This document shows positions 1 through 5,760 of a stretch of DNA of 5,760 bases, piece by piece. Source of the stretch: Chitinophagaceae bacterium (GTDB taxonomy: Bacteria; Bacteroidota; Bacteroidia; Chitinophagales; Chitinophagaceae). Within the stretch, counting starts at the first letter, position 1. Each line of letters starts with the position of its first letter. The stretch is taken from contig JAGNOY010000149.1 of assembly GCA_017989935.1 (NCBI GenBank), positions 1 to 5,760 of the forward strand, given 5' to 3'. The notes beneath the pieces were generated by a model that made no database searches, had not been told where the DNA came from, and was given only the letters and a program-made list of their open reading frames with translations. The position numbers and the translations under genes are program-made.

Positions 1-603
1 CACTCCAGCTGTAATATATTTTGATCTTAAATTTTTGCGCGCCACCAAGGTAATTTCAGAAGGTGTCAAATTAGGTTCAGTGCCTAATTTTTCATGAAAA
101 ACCCTTGCGCAATCTTCTTTACTTTTATGCATGGCAGGCGTTACAATATGATAAGGTGCCTCACCATCTAATTGCTGAATATATTCTCCTAAATCTGTTT
201 CAACACTTTCAATTTGATGAGTATGCAAAAAATCATTTAAATGAATTTCTTCTGTCACCATGCTTTTACTTTTCACAACCTGAGTGGCGCCAGCTGCTTT
301 ACAAATTTGCAATACTGCTTGATTGGCTTCTTCAGCATCAGCAGCCCAAATGACCTTACCCCCATTTTTTGTGAAATTTTTTTCGAATTCAATTAAATAA
401 TGATCAAGATTTTCAATGGTCTTCCATTTGATATTCTTTGCCTTTTTTCTGGCCATATCCAAATCGGCAAACTGTTGTTTACCATGAACCACTGTTTCGT
501 TGTACTTACCAATATTAAACGAAAGTTTACGTTTATGCTCAAGGTCCATTGCCTTGATTTCACTTTTATTGAGAAAACTTTTCTTTAATGTTGGATGACT
601 CAT
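1..603 (-). CDS. lutB: LutB-type lactate utilisation iron-sulfur protein (LUD domain), N-terminal part, 3' end off the window
   Basis: The frame is open from an ATG at 603-601 to the window edge, giving 201 residues. Full LutB/YkgF proteins have roughly 450-480, so over half is missing, including the C-terminal ferredoxin-like part expected to carry the 4Fe-4S cysteines. Seen directly: a basic N-terminal segment, then the LUD domain with KSKSMVTEEIHLND at residues 111-124, ETDLGEYIQQL at 135-145 and HIVTPAMHKSK at 152-162. This motif series is characteristic of LutB/YkgF. In the family, LutB works with LutA and LutC in cytoplasmic oxidation of L-lactate to pyruvate. An in-frame TAA lies 24 bases upstream of the ATG with no other start between, so the start is well supported; AAAAGG just upstream is a modest ribosome site. 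The flippase gene ends 75 bp upstream on the same strand, so lutA is not directly upstream; lutC or lutA may lie beyond the left edge. The shorter LutC/YkgG was considered, but the N-terminal extension and motifs fit LutB. Confidence 0.9.
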   Translation of the reverse strand, partial: MSHPTLKKSFLNKSEIKAMDLEHKRKLSFNIGKYNETVVHGKQQFADLDMARKKAKNIKWKTIENLDHYLIEFEKNFTKNGGKVIWAADAEEANQAVLQICKAAGATQVVKSKSMVTEEIHLNDFLHTHQIESVETDLGEYIQQLDGEAPYHIVTPAMHKSKEDCARVFHEKLGTEPNLTPSEITLVARKNLRSKYITAGV

Positions 604-621
604 ACTAGACCTTTTGAGAGC

Positions 622-643
622 AACAAAGTTAGCTTACTTTGTT
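622..643. promoter_or_regulatory. Perfect 8-bp inverted repeat overlapping the lutB -7 box, possible operator
   Basis: AACAAAGT (622-629) and ACTTTGTT (636-643) are exact reverse complements around a 6-base centre (TAGCTT). The repeat covers the predicted -7 box and ends 19 bases before the lutB start codon, a position typical of a repressor operator. It has no GC-rich stem or trailing T run, so it is a poor terminator for the flippase gene upstream. No regulator can be assigned from sequence. Confidence 0.35.
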
Positions 644-655
644 TAGAATAACGAA
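624..655 (-). promoter_or_regulatory. Candidate Bacteroidota-type promoter for lutB
   Basis: Read on the minus strand, TAACTTTG (631-624) matches the Bacteroidota -7 consensus TAnnTTTG exactly. TTCG (655-652), one mismatch from the -33 TTTG, lies 20 bases upstream, within the usual spacing. This predicts a transcript start near 617-619 and a leader of about 15 bases. It suggests lutB can be transcribed apart from the flippase. The start site is inferred, not seen. Confidence 0.45.
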
Positions 656-678
656 GCATGATTTAAACTTTCATTCAA

Positions 679-2178
679 CTATTTAAAAAGCTTTCCAACT
701 ACAGGCAATTGCACATAGGATTGCTTATCTAGGACTATCGAGGTTACTATAAACACGGCAAACAAAGCAGTACTTAACAGAAACCTAAGTCCTAATGAAT
801 TGATATACGGATTTAAGAAAAATGAAATCAACGTAACTACAATCATAAGAATCAAATAGAATCCTATCTTTCTTATATTATAGGGAATCGGATAATATTT
901 CTGACCTAAAAAATAACTGCTGATCATCATAAACAGATAACAACAAAAGGTAGCCCAAGCACTACCTGTATATCCATACTTAGGAATCCAAAGTATATTC
1001 AATACTATAGTAACAATAGCTCCAGCAATTGTTATTCCTGCACCATACCAGTTTCTATTTGTGAGTTTATACCAAATAGAAAGATTGTAGTAAATACCTA
1101 AAAATACACCACCCAAGGCCAAAATGGGCACAATATGAATCCCTTCGCCATAAGATTTGTATTTCAGGCTCATGATAGTTTTGAAAACATCTAAATAAAG
1201 CCCAATAAACAAAAACATAAAAGCACAAGCAATCACAAAATAGTTCATCACATTCGCATAGGTTTCTGGAGCATTCTTATCCTTAGATTTATTGAAAAAA
1301 AATGGCTCAGCTGCTAATCTAAACATTTGAATAAAAATTGTAATCAACACTGCAAGTCGATAATTAGCAGCAAAAATTCCTAATTGATGCTTAGCTTCAT
1401 GCATGGGTAAATTTGTCACGTGTTGAAAAACTAATCGACTCAACATATCATTTATCATACCACCTAAGCCAACGACAATAAGAGGCATAGAATACTTCAT
1501 CACTTCCTTCCAAAGTACTTTATCAAACTCGAACTTAAATCCTTTAAACACAGAAAGCAACATCAAAAAAGTAATGATACTTCCCACCATATTGCCTATT
1601 AAATAATAACCGATACCTATGCTTTCATCATACCCTAACAAGAGAAAACTTTTAGGATTCGATTTATTTATATTCGGGCAAACTCCTATAAACCAAAGCA
1701 CAATAGAGACATTGATAATTATACCTAATAGTTTTACAAAGGCATACTTTCTAGGCCTTTCTTCTTGACGTAATTTTGCAAACGCCAAAGTTGACATGGT
1801 ATCAAAGAAAATAATGCCAATCATCCACTGTAAATATTCTGGATGGTCTTGCATAGCAGTTAAGCTAACCAAGGAGCTTTGAAAAGCCCAGAGACATATA
1901 CTAAATAAAATAGTTGTGATGAGTAATGAAATATTCAAGGTATTGAATAGCTTTTTTCGATCATGCTGCTGGGCAAATCTGAAATAACTTGTTTCTACAC
2001 CATAAGTAAATAAAATATTTAGAAAGGGAAAAATGGCATAAATCTGAGTTAAGTCTGCTGTATCAACTGCTTGGTAAATAAAAATCAATGAAAAATTAAG
2101 GATATAACCTATAAATCTAGTGGCAATGCTTGGCAACCCGTACCATAATGTTTGCCCTGCTAATTTTTTAATACTCAA
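679..2178 (-). CDS. Wzx-like oligosaccharide flippase (MOP superfamily polysaccharide biosynthesis protein)
   Basis: A 499-residue, very hydrophobic protein with about 12-14 predicted membrane segments, for example near residues 14-36, 80-100, 145-165, 230-250, 345-365, 400-415, 437-455 and 460-485. The N-terminus SIKKLAGQTLWYGLPSIATR and the late segment YGYTGSAWATFCCY are typical of the polysaccharide-biosynthesis branch of the MATE-like MOP superfamily. Such proteins move lipid-linked oligosaccharides across the inner membrane for O-antigen, capsule or exopolysaccharide assembly. The length is normal for the family. The start codon is TTG (2178-2176). The in-frame codons above it contain no ATG before a TAG, and the KKLAGQT start aligns with family N-termini, so TTG is the best start. 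No Shine-Dalgarno is visible. No glycosyltransferase genes adjoin it, so the cargo cannot be guessed. The gene is transcribed towards lutB (75 bp away) and divergently from the 2284 gene. Confidence 0.9.
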   Translation of the reverse strand: MSIKKLAGQTLWYGLPSIATRFIGYILNFSLIFIYQAVDTADLTQIYAIFPFLNILFTYGVETSYFRFAQQHDRKKLFNTLNISLLITTILFSICLWAFQSSLVSLTAMQDHPEYLQWMIGIIFFDTMSTLAFAKLRQEERPRKYAFVKLLGIIINVSIVLWFIGVCPNINKSNPKSFLLLGYDESIGIGYYLIGNMVGSIITFLMLLSVFKGFKFEFDKVLWKEVMKYSMPLIVVGLGGMINDMLSRLVFQHVTNLPMHEAKHQLGIFAANYRLAVLITIFIQMFRLAAEPFFFNKSKDKNAPETYANVMNYFVIACAFMFLFIGLYLDVFKTIMSLKYKSYGEGIHIVPILALGGVFLGIYYNLSIWYKLTNRNWYGAGITIAGAIVTIVLNILWIPKYGYTGSAWATFCCYLFMMISSYFLGQKYYPIPYNIRKIGFYLILMIVVTLISFFLNPYINSLGLRFLLSTALFAVFIVTSIVLDKQSYVQLPVVGKLFK

Positions 2179-2259
2179 GAGAAAATAATTTGAACCGTTA
2201 AAAGTAAGTAACTATCTAACTTTTTATGAATTATTAACCATAAAGATTTATTAATACCC

Positions 2260-2267
2260 TAATTTTG
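2260..2267 (+). promoter_or_regulatory. Candidate -7 promoter box for the secreted coiled-coil gene
   Basis: TAATTTTG matches the Bacteroidota -7 consensus TAnnTTTG exactly and sits 16 bases before the ATG at 2284, implying a very short A/T-only leader without a Shine-Dalgarno. No good TTTG is seen 17-23 bases upstream; TTAA at 2234-2237 is the nearest weak candidate. It lies in the 105-bp divergent region (2179-2283), which must also hold the flippase promoter, for which I see no convincing match. Confidence 0.4.
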
Positions 2268-2283
2268 ATTCTAAATATTTATT

Positions 2284-3156
2284 ATGAAAAAGTTACTACT
2301 TACCTTACACACTTTCTTATTAGTTTCAACAGTTGCATTTGCACAAAATGCCAAAACCAGCACTACTGAAGTAAACAAATTACCTCAACCATGTGTTTCA
2401 GCCGAATTTACTTACCCTGCAAACATTGTAGAAGGTGCTTTTAAAAAGAAATTATCCGATGCTAAATTAGGCAGTGGAGATAAATCAAAAGACGGATTCA
2501 GATTATACAAAGGTGTAGTTGTTCCTGAAATTACTAAGGAAAAAATTGATTTATATTATAAAGTAGAAGATAAAAAACCAATTTCTATTGTAACTGTATT
2601 GACCTCAAAAGGTTATGACAATTTCATGAAAATGGAAACAGACTCCATTGCAGTCAACAACACCATCCTATACTTAAACACCTTTATCAAAGACGTGTTA
2701 ACATTTTCACTCAATGATCAAATCAATAAACAAAATGATGTAATTGGTGATATTGAAAAAAAATCTAAAAACACAGCAAAAGATGGTGAAAGTTTATTAA
2801 AAGATAAAGCAAAAATTGAATCAAAAATTTCTAAAAACAACATTGAAATCGGTGCTTTGAAATCTGAAATGGAAAACCAACAAAAAGCACTAGAAGTTGT
2901 TAAAACTAAAACCGCTACTATCGAAGGCATGAATGCACTAAAAAAAGAAGTTAGCAAACAGGAAGATGTGACAAAAAAAGCAACTAAGAATTACGAAAAT
3001 GCAGTAAAAGATTCCGCTGATTACAAAGGCGACTTATCTAAAAATGAAAAAGAAATCAACGACAACAAAACAGAGCAAGAAAAAATAAAAGCTGAACTAG
3101 ATCAAGAAAAAGTAAAATTAGAAGATTTAAAAAAGCAATTAAGTGAAGTAAAATAG
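2284..3156 (+). CDS. Secreted lysine-rich coiled-coil protein of unknown function
   Basis: The product has 290 residues. Residues 1-20 form a Sec signal peptide: KK, a hydrophobic core, then AFA followed by QN, a standard signal peptidase I site. There is no lipobox cysteine, so a periplasmic or exported soluble protein is expected. Residues 21-145 look like a small mixed alpha/beta domain containing the protein's only cysteine (Cys37), a GVVVPEITKEKIDLYYKV stretch and a SIVTVLTSKGYDNFM stretch. Residues 145-290 are almost entirely charged helix rich in Lys, Glu, Asp, Asn and Gln, with spaced Ile/Leu/Val positions, consistent with a long coiled coil ending in DLKKQLSEVK. I recognise no named family, and a structural, envelope-binding or adaptor role would be a guess. 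It is a single-gene unit: its own -7 box is upstream, a terminator begins 16 bases after the stop, and both neighbours point away or converge. The ATG start is fixed by the signal peptide. Confidence 0.85.
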   Translation: MKKLLLTLHTFLLVSTVAFAQNAKTSTTEVNKLPQPCVSAEFTYPANIVEGAFKKKLSDAKLGSGDKSKDGFRLYKGVVVPEITKEKIDLYYKVEDKKPISIVTVLTSKGYDNFMKMETDSIAVNNTILYLNTFIKDVLTFSLNDQINKQNDVIGDIEKKSKNTAKDGESLLKDKAKIESKISKNNIEIGALKSEMENQQKALEVVKTKTATIEGMNALKKEVSKQEDVTKKATKNYENAVKDSADYKGDLSKNEKEINDNKTEQEKIKAELDQEKVKLEDLKKQLSEVK

Positions 3157-3172
3157 TGTTATAACTATTTAT

Positions 3173-3207
3173 AAAAAAAACGGAATTCAATGGATTCCGT
3201 TTTTTTT
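3173..3207. terminator. Strong bidirectional intrinsic terminator
   Basis: A run of eight A (3173-3180), CGGAAT (3181-3186), a 7-base loop, ATTCCG (3194-3199) and a run of eight T (3200-3207) form a perfect stem of up to 14 bp. The T tract follows the hairpin on either strand, so it can stop the plus-strand coiled-coil gene (stop codon 3154-3156) and also transcripts coming from recG. The repeat element begins at the very next base. Confidence 0.9.
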
Positions 3208-3228
3208 ATGATTATCCGCAAAGTTACC
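3208..3228 (+). repeat. Left terminal inverted repeat
   Basis: Begins ATGATTATCCGC and ends AAGTTACC. It is the reverse complement of 3510-3530 except at two positions (A versus T at 3220, T versus C at 3224). It abuts the terminator T tract. Confidence 0.85.
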
Positions 3229-3241
3229 CTCTTGTTTTTCC

Positions 3242-3263
3242 ACTTTTGCCATGACGCAAAAGT
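3242..3263. repeat. Short perfect hairpin inside the repeat element
   Basis: ACTTTTGC (3242-3249) and GCAAAAGT (3256-3263) are exact reverse complements around the 6-base loop CATGAC. There is no following T run long enough to make it a normal terminator. It appears to be a subdomain of the 3208-3530 element. Confidence 0.7.
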
Positions 3264-3268
3264 TGAGC

Positions 3269-3445
3269 AAAAAGTCTAGGCTGAAGATTCTTGGCATAAA
3301 AATAATTTCATCTACGCCACTTTTATCCAAACTCGCACATCAAGATATTTGCCATTAAGTAACATTCGTTTATGCTCAAACAATGGATAAAAGTTTGGCT
3401 TCGATTTCAATATTTTTAGCTACCTCGAATCTTAGGCCGTCTTTT
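3269..3445. repeat. Long imperfect palindrome at the core of the repeat element
   Basis: The two arms (3269-3329 and 3384-3445) pair in register over about 60 bases. Matching blocks from outside in: AAAAG with CTTTT, GGC (3279-3281) with GCC (3436-3438), AAGATTC (3284-3290) with GAATCTT (3427-3433), TAAAAATA (3297-3304) with TATTTTTA (3411-3418), and ACTTTTATCCA (3319-3329) with TGGATAAAAGT (3384-3394). The 54-base centre contains ACTCGC and GCTCAAACA. Short mismatched bulges separate the blocks. Either strand's transcript could fold into a long stem-loop. Confidence 0.7.
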
Positions 3446-3509
3446 CCAAGGAGATTTTTTTCAATATATTGGTATTAGATAGATGAAATCTGTGTTATTT
3501 GCATTATAA

Positions 3510-3530
3510 GGTAGCTTAGCGGATAATCAT
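3510..3530 (-). repeat. Right terminal inverted repeat
   Basis: Ends GCGGATAATCAT on the plus strand. The reverse complement matches the left repeat at 19 of 21 positions. It ends 8 bases from the stop codon of the minus-strand coding relic. Confidence 0.85.
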
Positions 3531-3538
3531 TCGTTTCT

Positions 3539-3717
3539 TTATGCCTCTATTATGCTAACACCTTCAATATTATTCTTTCCGCAAAGATTTGAATAGATAT
3601 TTAGATTCAATTCGTTGGGAGTATGAAATGCTGCAACGAAATCTATTTCATCTTGAAAGTTTAAAATTTCATTTTATAGCCTTTAATTTCTGCTAACTCA
3701 ATAAACATAGTTGCCAT
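3539..3717 (-). pseudogene. Small frame-broken coding relic directly after recG, unknown function
   Basis: An ATG at 3717-3715 follows the recG TAA with no gap and opens an 18-codon frame (MATMFIELAEIKGYKMKF) stopped at 3661. From 3673 a second frame, one base out of register, runs 44 residues to a TAA at 3539-3541 and includes ILNFQDEIDFVAAFHTPNEL and, near its end, KNNIEGVSIIEA. Restoring one A in the A run at about 3667-3669 turns MKF-stop into MKILNFQDE and joins both parts into a peptide of about 60 residues with natural-looking composition. That suggests a gene or gene fragment broken by a one-base loss, or a sequencing error in a homopolymer. Its position suggests co-transcription and translational coupling with recG. 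I do not recognise the family. The repeat element begins 8 bases beyond its stop codon. An alternative is chance openness in non-coding DNA. Confidence 0.4.
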
Positions 3718-5760
3718 TTAAGAAATTCGACTCCACACCTCTTTGTCTTTTCGCTGTAGCAAAAAAGATTTAAGATTAGCATGTTCAGGTTTCATTAAGT
3801 CAGCATCTTCTTTCAATAATTCTATAGCAACTTGTCTGGTCGTCGCCATCAGTGCCACATCCTTCACAATATCTGCTAACTTCAAATCTGCACCACCACT
3901 CTGTCTTAGACCATCAATATCACCAGGGCCGCGAAGCTCTAAATCCTTTTCGGAAATGGCAAAACCACTTGTTTCAGTTACCATAGTATGCATGCGCTCT
4001 TTACCTATGGTCGAAATTTTTGGCGACGTTAATAAAATACAAAAAGATTTATCAGCTCCACGTCCTACCCTGCCTCTTAATTGATGTAATTGTGACAAGC
4101 CAAATCTTTCGGCATTTTCAATCAACATCACACTAGCATTAGGCACGTTTACCCCAACTTCAATCACTGTAGTGGCTACTAAAATTTGTGCATTCCCTTT
4201 AACGAAGCTATTCATATTTGATTCACGCAAACTCATTTCTTGCTTGCCATGAACCATCGCTATATTGTACTTATGAGGAGGAAAAAATTGTTTAACTTGC
4301 TCATAGCCTGCCATCAAATTTTCGTAATCTACTTTCTCGCTTTCTTCAATTAATGGATATACAATGTAAGCTTGTCGACCTAAATCAATTTCACTGCGAA
4401 TAAAATCCATCACCTTAGCTCTATGCATTTCTGAACGATGAATTGTGGAGATTGGCTTTCTACCTGGTGGTAGATTTTTTATCACCGAAACTTCCAAATC
4501 ACCATAACTAGTCATTGCCAATGTCCTTGGAATGGGTGTAGCTGTCATCACTAAAATATGTGGAGGCAAAATATTTTTCTTCCAAAGTTTTGCTCTTTGA
4601 GCTACGCCAAAGCGATGCTGTTCATCAATAATACATAGGCCTAAATTTTGAAAGACAACTGTATCTTCTATCAATGCATGTGTACCAATCACAATTCGAA
4701 TACGACCATCTGCCAAACCTGCCAATACTTCCCGCTTGGCTTTTGCTTTAACCTTTCCAGTAAGATAACCGATTTGCAACCCTAAGGGAGCTAACAATTC
4801 ACTGATGCCTACAGCGTGTTGTTGTGCCAGAATTTCAGTAGGTGCCATCAAGCAAGTTTGAAAGCCATTATCAAGTGCCAACAGCATACATAACAAAGCA
4901 ACAATGGTTTTCCCACTACCTACATCACCTTGCAACAGTCTATTCATTTGATGACCAGTTTGCGTATCAAAACGAATTTCTCGTAAAACCATCTTTTGAT
5001 CCTCGGTTAATTCGAATGGTAAATGTTGTTTGTAAAATTCATTAAAGTAATCGCCCACTTTGTGAAATGCAAAACCTTGAACTAGTGCATGATTTAATTT
5101 GAGTTTGCAAATTCCAATTTGATGAACAAATAATTCTTCAAACTTCAACCTGTATGTTGCTCGTTCAATTTCATTTTGATTTTCTGGAAAGTGAATGGCC
5201 TTTAGGGCTTCAAATCTACCCATTAGTTGGTACTCCTTCACGATGGTATTAGGAAGTATCTCCTCAATATGATTATTCGAGATCAAATCAAAAAGTGACT
5301 TAACTAACTGAACATAATTCTTTCCACTCAACCAACGCTGTCTAAGTTTTTCTGTTGATGGATAGACTGGTTGAAAAGCAGGTAATTGAGATAAAGTACC
5401 TGCTTCGATTTTTTCTAATTCAGGATGAGAAATATTCCAAACACCATTAAACCTAGTTGCTTTGCCATACACTAAAAAATCGCCTCCAAGTGTAACCATT
5501 TTTTCTATCATAGAACTCGCTTTAAACCAAACCAATTCTATGCTACCCGTAGTATCTTTAAAATGTGCCACCAATCTACGCGAACGCCCTTCACCCACAT
5601 CTTCTGAAAATACAATTCGCCCTAACAATTGAACCGGTGAGCCATCACTTTCGATGTCTTTAATTTTATGTAAATTACTTCTGTCGATATACCTAAAAGG
5701 AAATACAAACAACATATCAGAAAAAGTATGAATGGATAATTCTTTACGAAGTATCTCCCC
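3718..5760 (-). CDS. recG: ATP-dependent DNA helicase RecG, 5' end off the window
   Basis: The frame is open from the right edge (GEILRKELSIHTFSDM...) to a TAA at 3720-3718, giving 680 visible residues. Bacteroidota RecG proteins have about 700, so roughly 20 N-terminal residues are missing, and the ATG at 5715 is internal rather than the start. In visible-residue numbering: OB-fold wedge domain about 40-120 with the NGVWNISHPELE segment near 104-115; Walker A GDVGSGKT 278-285; motif Ia APTEILAQQH 306-315; DEQH box 379-382; motif III TATPIPRT 406-413; motif V TTVIEVGVNVP 530-540; motif VI QLRGRVGRG 560-568; and the RecG-specific translocation region with DLELRGPGDIDGLRQSGG from about 606. All key residues are intact. 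RecG is a superfamily 2 translocase that regresses stalled forks and processes branched DNA and R-loops on the chromosome. It converges on the coiled-coil gene, with the small relic and the repeat element between them. Confidence 0.97.
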   Translation of the reverse strand, partial: GEILRKELSIHTFSDMLFVFPFRYIDRSNLHKIKDIESDGSPVQLLGRIVFSEDVGEGRSRRLVAHFKDTTGSIELVWFKASSMIEKMVTLGGDFLVYGKATRFNGVWNISHPELEKIEAGTLSQLPAFQPVYPSTEKLRQRWLSGKNYVQLVKSLFDLISNNHIEEILPNTIVKEYQLMGRFEALKAIHFPENQNEIERATYRLKFEELFVHQIGICKLKLNHALVQGFAFHKVGDYFNEFYKQHLPFELTEDQKMVLREIRFDTQTGHQMNRLLQGDVGSGKTIVALLCMLLALDNGFQTCLMAPTEILAQQHAVGISELLAPLGLQIGYLTGKVKAKAKREVLAGLADGRIRIVIGTHALIEDTVVFQNLGLCIIDEQHRFGVAQRAKLWKKNILPPHILVMTATPIPRTLAMTSYGDLEVSVIKNLPPGRKPISTIHRSEMHRAKVMDFIRSEIDLGRQAYIVYPLIEESEKVDYENLMAGYEQVKQFFPPHKYNIAMVHGKQEMSLRESNMNSFVKGNAQILVATTVIEVGVNVPNASVMLIENAERFGLSQLHQLRGRVGRGADKSFCILLTSPKISTIGKERMHTMVTETSGFAISEKDLELRGPGDIDGLRQSGGADLKLADIVKDVALMATTRQVAIELLKEDADLMKPEHANLKSFLLQRKDKEVWSRIS

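Larger units (their letters stand above)
3208..3530. mobile_element. MITE-like non-coding element with terminal inverted repeats and nested palindromes
   Basis: A 323-bp stretch with no credible gene. Its ends are 21-bp inverted repeats (3208-3228 and 3510-3530) matching at 19 of 21 positions, the outer 12 without mismatch; pairing stops at the next base outward. Inside lie a perfect 8-bp hairpin (3242-3263) and a long imperfect palindrome (3269-3445). This is what a non-autonomous miniature inverted-repeat element or a large extragenic palindromic repeat looks like. From memory, motifs such as CTTTTGC-N6-GCAAAAG and ACTCGC...GCTCAAACA recur in intergenic repeats of Bacteroidota, but I could not check this. 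No clear target-site duplication is visible: the left flank is the terminator T tract and the right flank is TCGTTTCTTT. Mobility is therefore inferred from the ends alone. Confidence 0.6.

Noticed and set aside
105..588. Plus-strand open frames across the lutB region
   Set aside because: They lie antisense to the LutB frame, which has clear family motifs; the plus-strand peptides are aromatic-rich, lack family features and look like shadows.
2179..2230. Promoter for the flippase gene on the minus strand
   Set aside because: The nearest box, TACTTTTA, misses the final G of TAnnTTTG and has no TTTG at -33 spacing, so I could not support a call although a promoter must exist here or nearby.
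2232..2256. TATTAA/TTAATA inverted repeat in the divergent intergenic region, as an operator
   Set aside because: Only 6 bp, made entirely of A and T in a very AT-rich stretch; expected by chance.
2718..2957. Minus-strand open frame within the coiled-coil gene
   Set aside because: Its Phe/Ser-rich translation is the reverse reading of Lys/Glu-rich coiled-coil codons, with no start context of its own.
3208..3530. CRISPR array, tRNA or riboswitch in the intergenic region
   Set aside because: There are no regularly spaced direct repeats, no cloverleaf or T-loop motif, and no downstream gene in a position to be controlled; the structure is explained by inverted repeats.
3579..3586. CCGCAAAG repeated from the left terminal repeat (3216-3223), as a further element copy
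   Set aside because: Only 8 bases match and similarity does not extend on either side; the second copy lies inside the coding relic.
3661..3673. Programmed -1 ribosomal frameshift joining the two parts of the small relic
   Set aside because: The zero-frame codons AAA TTT TAA do not form an X XXY YYZ slippery site in the correct register, and no clear stimulatory hairpin follows. A one-base loss is simpler.
3743..5045. Plus-strand open frames opposite recG
   Set aside because: They are antisense to conserved RecG helicase motifs and have no recognisable features.

Overview
The window is AT-rich and looks like a chromosomal segment of a member of the Bacteroidota, plausibly a Chitinophagia or Sphingobacteriia relative. 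This rests on the composition, the protein style of the flippase and RecG, the near absence of Shine-Dalgarno sequences, and promoter boxes of the TAnnTTTG type. The lineage is an inference; no rRNA or marker set is present.

Layout, left to right. Positions 1-603 (minus) hold the N-terminal 201 codons of a LutB-type lactate-utilisation iron-sulfur protein, which runs off the left edge. Just upstream of it is a TAACTTTG promoter box inside a perfect 8-bp inverted repeat. Positions 679-2178 (minus) encode a 499-residue polytopic flippase of the MOP/Wzx kind with a TTG start. A 105-bp divergent intergenic region follows (2179-2283). Positions 2284-3156 (plus) encode a secreted, lysine-rich, coiled-coil protein of unknown function, ending in a strong bidirectional terminator at 3173-3207. 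Positions 3718-5760 (minus) encode RecG, lacking only about its first 20 residues at the right edge.

The roughly 510-bp stretch between the terminator and recG is the least ordinary part. It holds a 323-bp non-coding element (3208-3530) bounded by 21-bp terminal inverted repeats (19/21 matching), with a short perfect hairpin and a long imperfect palindrome nested inside. This looks like a MITE or extragenic palindromic repeat. Between it and recG lies a short minus-strand coding relic (3539-3717). It starts directly after the recG stop codon and reads as one peptide of about 60 residues if a single A is restored in an A run.

The genes do not form one pathway. They are a lactate-oxidation component, an envelope glycan transporter, an exported coiled-coil protein and a DNA-repair helicase. 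I see no defence system, CRISPR array, tRNA or rRNA. The repeat element and the frame-broken small gene are the best candidates for something undescribed.
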